From Acidobacteriota bacterium (lineage in GTDB: Bacteria; Acidobacteriota; Terriglobia; Bryobacterales; Bryobacteraceae), in NCBI GenBank assembly GCA_016213725.1, contig JACQZS010000284.1, positions 1-47,505 of the forward strand: a stretch of DNA of 47,505 bases, read 5' to 3'. The notes beneath the pieces were generated by a model. That model ran no database searches and had not been told where the DNA came from. It saw only the letters and a list, made by a program, of their open reading frames with translations. This document shows, one piece after another, positions 42,249-47,505 of the stretch. Every line of letters starts with the position of its first letter. The first letter of the stretch is position 1. The position numbers and the translations under genes were made by a program.

Positions 42249-43094
42249 ATGCCGAACCAGATGGACCGACGGACCCTCTTCAAAGCCCTCGCCGCTTCGC
42301 CTGCCTCCACCGCATGGTCAGCGCCAGGAAAGGTGATTGACGCCCACAACCACTTCAACTTCCACGCACGCCCGACATGGGCGGATGACGACCGAAAGGT
42401 GATGGAGGCCGCGGACCGGCTGGGCATCGACCAGTTGTGCTGCTCAATCCTACCGCCGGAACGCCCAACCACGATGGAGGGCTTCAGACTCTGCAACCAA
42501 TGGATGGCGGAGGCGATGAAGCGCTACCCGGAAAGAGTGCTTGGTTACGTCTTCGTGAACCCCGGCTACGGCCAGGCGGCGGTGGACGAAGTGCGCCGCT
42601 ATGTGGAGGAGCACGGATTCATCGGCGTGAAGCTCTACAATGACTTCCGCGTGACCGACCCGCAGACGGCGCCCATTCTGGAGCTGGCGGCGAAGCTGCG
42701 CATCCCCGTTCTGCAGCATGCCGGGCACACTACCTGGCTGCCAGCGCCACAACCCAATATCAGCGATGCGGGCCACATCGCGGAGGCGGCCCGGCGCTTT
42801 CCTGAGACGATGCTGATCTGCGCGCACATTTGCGGCGGGGGCGACTGGGAGTGGAGCATCAAAGCGCTGCGCGATGCGCCGACGGCGTATTTCGACACCA
42901 GTGGCAGCGTGGCGGATGAAGGAACGGTGGAGTTCGCGGTGAAGACTCTGGGCGCAGACCGGGTACTATTCGCCTGCGACCTTTCCATGACCACCAGCGT
43001 GGGCCGCGTCCGGGGAGCGGCCATTTCAGAGACCGACCGCAGAAAGCTGCTGGGCGAGAACATGCAGCGGATTCTAGCGAGGCGCATCCGATGA
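42249..43094 (+). CDS. exported amidohydrolase-2-family metal-dependent hydrolase
   Basis: 281 residues. N-terminal MDRRTLFKALAASPAS is a short twin-arginine-like leader. The TIM-barrel metallohydrolase has all expected ligands: H33 and H35 in VIDAHNHF, a His in VLQHAGHT, a His in LICAHICGG, and the closing Asp in VLFACDLSM. GVKLYNDFR may give the bridging residue. Relatives are lactonases, decarboxylases and hydrolases of cyclic esters (amidohydrolase 2). Its stop overlaps the start of the next gene (ATGA), so the two proteins are translationally coupled and probably made in equal amount. Confidence 0.85.
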   Translation: MPNQMDRRTLFKALAASPASTAWSAPGKVIDAHNHFNFHARPTWADDDRKVMEAADRLGIDQLCCSILPPERPTTMEGFRLCNQWMAEAMKRYPERVLGYVFVNPGYGQAAVDEVRRYVEEHGFIGVKLYNDFRVTDPQTAPILELAAKLRIPVLQHAGHTTWLPAPQPNISDAGHIAEAARRFPETMLICAHICGGGDWEWSIKALRDAPTAYFDTSGSVADEGTVEFAVKTLGADRVLFACDLSMTTSVGRVRGAAISETDRRKLLGENMQRILARRIR

Positions 43095-43864
43095 TCGACA
43101 TCAACGCTTACCTGGGCCACTTTGCCTTCCGGCAGTTACGGCACAACACGGCCGAGGCGTTGCTGCGGCTGATGGACAGCAGACGCATCGACCGGGCGGT
43201 AGTTTCGAGCGCCGCGGCGATCACCTACCGTAACGCGCAGTCCGCTAACGAGGAACTGGCGGCGGAGATCAAGAGTCACAGGGACAGATTGATCCCATTC
43301 GCCGTGCTCAACCCGGCCTACGCCGGCTGGCGGCACGACCTGCGCGTGTGCAGCGAGGAGTTCGGAATGCGCGGACTGCGCATCTATCCGCACTGGCACG
43401 CCTACAAGGTGGATGATGCAGTGTGCCTGGAACTCGTGCGCGAGGCGGCGGCGCGAAAGATGCCCGTGTCCATTCCGTTTCGTGTGGAAGACCGCCGGCA
43501 GCAGAGCTGGCTGGTGGATATCCCGGACATGACCCAGCAGGAGGCCATCAGGATTGCGCGCGCAGTGCCGGAAGCCCAGTTCATCTTCGGCAACGGCAGC
43601 GGTTTTACCGGCTCGGAGCTGGGCAGAAAGAACAACGGATTGCCAGCGAACTACTCGATCGAAATCTCGCTGTTGAGTTCGCTGGCCGGCAATGAGGTGG
43701 GGCAGATCATCGAGAACCTGGGGGCTGAGCGTGTGCTGTTCGGTACTGGGATGCCGTTTCACTACGCCGATGGAGCATTGGTGAGTCTGCAGGCGCTGGA
43801 CGCGCCGGCGGCCACGAAGTCGAAGATCGCGGAGGGTAATGCACGGAGACTCCTAGGGCTATGA
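43091..43864 (+). CDS. amidohydrolase-fold protein lacking metal ligands
   Basis: 257 residues, same amidohydrolase-2 fold as its upstream neighbour but no signal sequence. The N-terminal Asp-x-His-x-His is replaced by D3-I-N5-A-Y7 (MIDINAYLGHF). The barrel-end Asp motif (LFGTDxP in relatives) reads LFGTGMPF, and the strand with a His before Gly-Gly reads IFGNGSGF. MRGLRIYPHWHAYKVDD keeps the family order. All the normal metal positions are therefore changed, so ordinary zinc hydrolysis seems impossible. ATGA overlaps both upstream and downstream genes. It may be a structural partner of the active paralogue, though it lacks a leader of its own and would need co-export. Confidence 0.8.
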   Translation: MIDINAYLGHFAFRQLRHNTAEALLRLMDSRRIDRAVVSSAAAITYRNAQSANEELAAEIKSHRDRLIPFAVLNPAYAGWRHDLRVCSEEFGMRGLRIYPHWHAYKVDDAVCLELVREAAARKMPVSIPFRVEDRRQQSWLVDIPDMTQQEAIRIARAVPEAQFIFGNGSGFTGSELGRKNNGLPANYSIEISLLSSLAGNEVGQIIENLGAERVLFGTGMPFHYADGALVSLQALDAPAATKSKIAEGNARRLLGL

Positions 43865-46383
43865 AGCAGGTGTGGGCATTGTGTTTGCTGGCTGCCGTGA
43901 CAGCGCGGGCTGAGAAGCGGACCAGCGCATTCTATCCGGCAGAGGTGCGGCAGAAGGCTGCGCTGAATGCACAGCGCTATGAGTGGGCTGCGGAGTTGCG
44001 CCGCAAAGCAGTTGCAGACGCGGGGCGATGGGTCCGCATGTCTGATGACGAGCTGTGGAAAGACGTGTTCGGGCCGCGCATTACGCGATCGCACATGGTG
44101 TGGTCGAGCGGCCACTGCCCGGCGTGCAGGAAGCCAGTGCCGATGTACGACTGGCAGATGGACGGCTGGGCGCGGCCGTGGAAAGTCCGCTGCCCGCACT
44201 GCAATGAACTGTTCCCGAAAAACGACTTCGCGGCGTACCACCGAAGCGGACTGGATGAGAAGGGCATTTTCGAACCTTCCCGAGCCGATAGAAGTCTGCT
44301 GTACAACCTTGAGCATCCGGACAAGGCGGATCCGCTACACCGCTTCGGAGTGGACGACGGCGAGGGGTATGTGGAGGGCGACAAGCGCTGGCGGTTCATC
44401 GGCGCGTATCTGCTGTACGGACAGTGGACACAGAGAATCGAGACGGGCTTCCGCAATCTCGCTGTGGCCTATGCGGTAACGGGAGAGAGGATCTATGCGC
44501 ACAAGGCTGCGGTCCTGTTGGACCGGGTGGCAGACGTGTGGCCGTCTTTCGATTTTGCCGCTCAGGGCCTGGTATATGAACGGGCTCGCTATGGCGGCGG
44601 CGTGGCAGGCTACGTGTGGTATGCCATCAATTCAGCGTATACGGCGATGCACCTGGCGACGGCCTACGACCAGATTTTCGATGGAATCAGAGACGACACG
44701 GAACTGGTGGAGTTCCTGCGCCGCAAAGATGCGCGCAAGAGCAACATCGCAGCCATCCGCAGCAATATTGAGACGAATATCTTCCGCCACGTGCTCGAAC
44801 ATCCGTACCAGATCCGCACGAATTATCCGGGCCAGGAGCGCGCAGTTCTTCTGATCCAGACAGTGCTCGACTGGCCGGGAAACCGGGACCAAATGAGGAA
44901 GGACGTGGATGCCCTTGTGCGCCGGGCAGTGGCGGTGGATGGACTATCGGGAGAGAAAGGACTGGCAGGCTACGATTCAATCGCCCCGCGGGAGATGGCG
45001 GAAGTGCTGGAGGAATACTCCAGATTGGACGCGGGACTGCTGCAGTTCATTCTGGAGCGGAACCCGAAACTGCGGCAGACCTACCGATTCCACTTCGACA
45101 CATGGATCAATCACGAGTACTATCCGCACTCAGGTGATGCCGGCTCCTTCACGAAGAAAGCTCCGAAGTATGCGGGACTCGTGTTTTCCGGACCAGAATT
45201 TGAGTTGCTCGGCCGGCTGGCGCGAGCCACCGGCGACCCGCTGTACTGGCAAACAGCATGGATCGGAAACGGGCAGAAGGTGGACGGATTGCCGCACGAT
45301 CTGTTCGCAGAGGACCCGGAAGCGTATGCCGCCGCCGTGAGGGAGGCAGTGAGCAAGTACGGGACGTGGCCGAAGGTGGAAAGCACCAACAAAGAAGAGT
45401 GGCGCATTGCCGTCCTGCGGCACCGAACCGCTCCAGACGCCGCCGTGTGGCTGGATTACGACTCCGTACCGGAATGTGATCTAAAGAGCCACTACCACTA
45501 CGACGCGATGAACCTGGGCCTGTATGCCAAGGGCTTGGATCTGCTGCCGGAGTTCGGCTATCCTGCGGTGCAGTTCGGAGACTGGCACACGCCTCAGGCG
45601 CGGTGGCACAAGAGGACGGCGGCACACAATACCGTGGTGGTGGATGGAAAGGACCAGGCGGGCGGCCCGACGCAATGCACGATGTGGAGCGCAGGCGGGC
45701 CAGTGCAGACGATTCGGGCCAGTTCTCCGGCGCAAATCGGCGGCAAGGCTTATGAACGGACGATCGCCTTGGTGGAAACGGGCGCGGCAGATTTCTATGT
45801 GCTGGATATCTTCCAGGTGGCCGGCGGAAGAGAGCACGCCAAGCATACACACTCCGCCTTTGGGACCGCGGCCACATTCGGCTATGCGCCCAAGCCGTCG
45901 GCTTCGCCCTATGATGCGGACACATTGATGCGTGCGTTTCAGACGGATGGCAGGCCGGAGCCGGTATGGGGAGTGGATTGGAAGATCGAGGACCGGAACC
46001 GGTACCTGACGCTAGGCCGCGAGGTGCATCTGCGGTACACCGATCTGACGCGCGGCGCGGAGGCGATGTTGGCAGAGAGCTGGACGGTGGAGAGCGCGAC
46101 TTCGCCACAGGAGTTCTGGATTCCCACGGTTGTAGCGCGGCGGCGAGGTGACTCCGGGGAACTCGAATCTACGTTCGTGAGCGTGATGGAGCCTTACGAG
46201 GGGCAGCCACGCCTGGCGGAGATCCTGCGGGTGGACCGCGAGGGAGATGAGGTGGTTCAGGTGGAGATCGTGCTGCGCACCGGCGAGCGCGATCTTCTTA
46301 CCAGCAGCGCATCGGGGCTGAAGTGGGAGAGGCGGGACTCCGGCGGCCGGGTAGTGTTCACGGGCGCAGCCAACGGTCGATAA
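43861..46383 (+). CDS. exported heparinase II/III-like polysaccharide lyase
   Basis: 840 residues. Signal peptide 1-18 (VWALCLLAAVTARAE). A zinc-ribbon-like C86-x2-C89-x21-C111-x2-C114 (HCPACRKP; RCPHCNEL) is followed by an (alpha/alpha) toroid (about 170-480). The heparinase II/III beta domain begins near 520, with HYHYDAMNLGLYAKG at about 543 (His and Tyr of the active site) and WHKRTAAHNTVVVDG at about 583. Family members cleave uronic-acid-containing polymers (heparan/heparin, alginate, glucuronan) by beta-elimination. No sulfatase or uronate pathway is nearby, so a plant or bacterial uronan is as likely as a sulfated one. Overlaps the ligand-less amidohydrolase gene by ATGA. Confidence 0.85.
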   Translation: MKQVWALCLLAAVTARAEKRTSAFYPAEVRQKAALNAQRYEWAAELRRKAVADAGRWVRMSDDELWKDVFGPRITRSHMVWSSGHCPACRKPVPMYDWQMDGWARPWKVRCPHCNELFPKNDFAAYHRSGLDEKGIFEPSRADRSLLYNLEHPDKADPLHRFGVDDGEGYVEGDKRWRFIGAYLLYGQWTQRIETGFRNLAVAYAVTGERIYAHKAAVLLDRVADVWPSFDFAAQGLVYERARYGGGVAGYVWYAINSAYTAMHLATAYDQIFDGIRDDTELVEFLRRKDARKSNIAAIRSNIETNIFRHVLEHPYQIRTNYPGQERAVLLIQTVLDWPGNRDQMRKDVDALVRRAVAVDGLSGEKGLAGYDSIAPREMAEVLEEYSRLDAGLLQFILERNPKLRQTYRFHFDTWINHEYYPHSGDAGSFTKKAPKYAGLVFSGPEFELLGRLARATGDPLYWQTAWIGNGQKVDGLPHDLFAEDPEAYAAAVREAVSKYGTWPKVESTNKEEWRIAVLRHRTAPDAAVWLDYDSVPECDLKSHYHYDAMNLGLYAKGLDLLPEFGYPAVQFGDWHTPQARWHKRTAAHNTVVVDGKDQAGGPTQCTMWSAGGPVQTIRASSPAQIGGKAYERTIALVETGAADFYVLDIFQVAGGREHAKHTHSAFGTAATFGYAPKPSASPYDADTLMRAFQTDGRPEPVWGVDWKIEDRNRYLTLGREVHLRYTDLTRGAEAMLAESWTVESATSPQEFWIPTVVARRRGDSGELESTFVSVMEPYEGQPRLAEILRVDREGDEVVQVEIVLRTGERDLLTSSASGLKWERRDSGGRVVFTGAANGR

Positions 46384-47505
46384 AGGCAAAAGCCCGCGTT
46401 TCATTTTCAGGTGGGAAGCCATGGCCTCCACGGAAGTAGAGCGTCTCAAACTTCTCGCTTGCGTGGAAGAGTTCATAGACGGGCCGGAGGCGGGCCTCCG
46501 TTTGCCGGGTGGACCAGCCGGCGTTGGGGAAGATATGGTCGTCATCCGATGCGGTGAGGAAGAGCGGCCGGGGCGCGGCAAGAGCCAGGATTTGATGGAC
46601 GTCGAAGGGGACCTCAATCACCTCGGAATCCGGTACGCCCACGTAGTTCCGCATGTTGATGTACGGACTGGAGAGATAGAAGCCGAGGCGCGGCAGGAGG
46701 GCGGTGGCATGAGACCAACGGAATGGGTTGCCGTCGTAGCGAATTGTGTCGTAGCCGCAGGAGGAGACACCCACTGAGATGCGCTCGTCGTAGGCCATGG
46801 AAGACCATGTGGTGTACCCGCCATGCGAGTGCCCGGCGGAGGCGATGCGGGCTGGATCGACGAAGGGCTGTTGCAGCAGGTAGTCTACTGCGCGTGAGAG
46901 GTCCCAGGTCATTTTGCCCATCAACGACCAGCGTGGATGCTTCTCGTAGAACGCTAGCGCTTCGCCGTAATGTCCAGTGGCTGGAGTGTGGCGCTCTCCG
47001 AAACATGCGGCGTCGTAGGTGAGCGTGACGTAGCCGCGGCGCGCCAGAGCCAGCGCCATCGCGAGGCGGGGATTGCCTCGGATGCCGGCGGGTTCGTCCT
47101 TGCCGTACTGCGTGGTTTGATGCGGACAAACGACCGCAGGCAATTTCCCGCTGCCGGGAGGAATGAGCAGATATGCGGGTACGAACTCACCCGGCTCAAC
47201 CTGAAAGCGGAAGCGGCGCCGCACGATTCCGCCTTCGAGAGTCGATTCGGATTCAGTCTGCGCATCCAGGGGTGGGGCGGCGGCGGGTGGGGTTCCGACG
47301 AAGACGTCGAGGGTCTTGCGAATCTCAGCCGTGCGGGCTTTCCAATCAGTGGAAGAAATACGCTCCTTGGGCAGAAGTTCGACGAGGTCTGCCCGGACCG
47401 ATTGGGCGGTTTTGAGGCTGGGCCGCTGCTCACCGGTGATCTCTCGCCAACGTTGCCAGGACCAAACCTCATAACCGAGCGGCTGTAGGATCGGTGCTGC
47501 GGGCG
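46358..47505 (-). CDS. alpha/beta hydrolase, acetyl-xylan-esterase/dienelactone-hydrolase-like, 5'-truncated
   Basis: The open frame runs without a stop to the right edge, so the start lies outside; about 381 codons are visible. The upstream part reads ILQPLGYEVWSWQRWREITG, then LLPKERISSTDWKARTAEIR and KTLDVFVGTPP. It then joins the hydrolase core FVPAYLLIPPGSGKLPAVVCPHQ. The nucleophile elbow is GHSHGGYTTW; the Asp lies in ASDDDHIFPNAGW and the His in FRGGHGFPPENE. Proteins of this arrangement are exported esterases acting on acetylated or feruloylated polysaccharides. A GTG at 47224 is an internal codon. The 3' end overlaps the convergent heparinase-like gene by 26 bp. Confidence 0.85.
   Translation of the reverse strand, partial: PAAPILQPLGYEVWSWQRWREITGEQRPSLKTAQSVRADLVELLPKERISSTDWKARTAEIRKTLDVFVGTPPAAAPPLDAQTESESTLEGGIVRRRFRFQVEPGEFVPAYLLIPPGSGKLPAVVCPHQTTQYGKDEPAGIRGNPRLAMALALARRGYVTLTYDAACFGERHTPATGHYGEALAFYEKHPRWSLMGKMTWDLSRAVDYLLQQPFVDPARIASAGHSHGGYTTWSSMAYDERISVGVSSCGYDTIRYDGNPFRWSHATALLPRLGFYLSSPYINMRNYVGVPDSEVIEVPFDVHQILALAAPRPLFLTASDDDHIFPNAGWSTRQTEARLRPVYELFHASEKFETLYFRGGHGFPPENETRAFAFIDRWLRP

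Overview
The window is chromosomal DNA with a high-GC, dense gene layout. It looks like an Acidobacteriota genome of the Bryobacter/Solibacter type. The signs are three TonB-dependent receptors with N-terminal carboxypeptidase-regulatory-like domains, a series of twin-arginine (RRxFL-like) Gfo/Idh/MocA oxidoreductases and glycosidases, TIM-barrel sugar isomerases and an S41 peptidase. This assignment is an inference from gene families; no 16S gene or taxonomic marker search was available. I see no phage genes, insertion sequence, integrase or CRISPR array.

Layout. 1-1150: 3' end of a tRNA-dihydrouridine synthase and rnhA. 1139-5617 (minus): cupin, GH51-like arabinofuranosidase, M55 D-aminopeptidase and GH109-like oxidoreductase/glycosidase, divergent from a TonB receptor (5738-8107). 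8170-8246: tRNA-Asp. 8655-10730 (minus): two TadE-like proteins and one TadG-like protein without the Tad secretion machinery. 10878-12149 (minus): a sodium/proton antiporter, divergent from an AGE-family epimerase (12198-13343); then a molybdopterin-binding-domain protein ending at a strong bidirectional terminator. 14730-21851: a seven-gene drug-efflux operon (TetR, TolC, HlyD/YbhG, two ATPases equal to a split YbhF, two ABC-2 permeases), whose regulator gene appears to be nearly leaderless. 21902-22780: psicose/tagatose 3-epimerase-like protein. 22810-28285 (minus): S41 peptidase and a 1233-aa Oar-like TonB receptor.

28551-30086 encodes a PAS/HisKA/receiver protein whose ATPase domain is degenerate. 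It is followed by a TIM-barrel isomerase (minus), a YihY-type membrane protein, a Tat-exported Gfo/Idh/MocA protein and a broken aldose-epimerase-like gene with an apparent internal deletion. 34465-35541 (minus) is recA, with a near-palindromic SOS-box-like element. Divergent from it, a sigma70-like promoter leads into a cobalamin riboswitch that precedes a BtuB-like receptor (35960-38365). tRNA-Leu(UAA) follows, then a secreted endonuclease/exonuclease/phosphatase-fold nuclease.

40697-46383 is a compact run of four genes: a Tat-exported alpha/alpha-barrel glycosidase, an amidohydrolase with all metal ligands, a sister amidohydrolase-fold protein with every ligand replaced, and a heparinase II/III-like lyase. 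The last three overlap by ATGA. A truncated alpha/beta-hydrolase (acetyl-xylan-esterase-like) converges on it from the right edge. The general picture is a soil-type heterotroph scavenging plant and microbial polysaccharides and peptides. No complete new defence or mobile system is visible. The most distinctive items are the ligand-less amidohydrolase partner, the leaderless autoregulated TetR operon, the pseudokinase-receiver protein behind a set of palindromes, and the riboswitch-BtuB unit.
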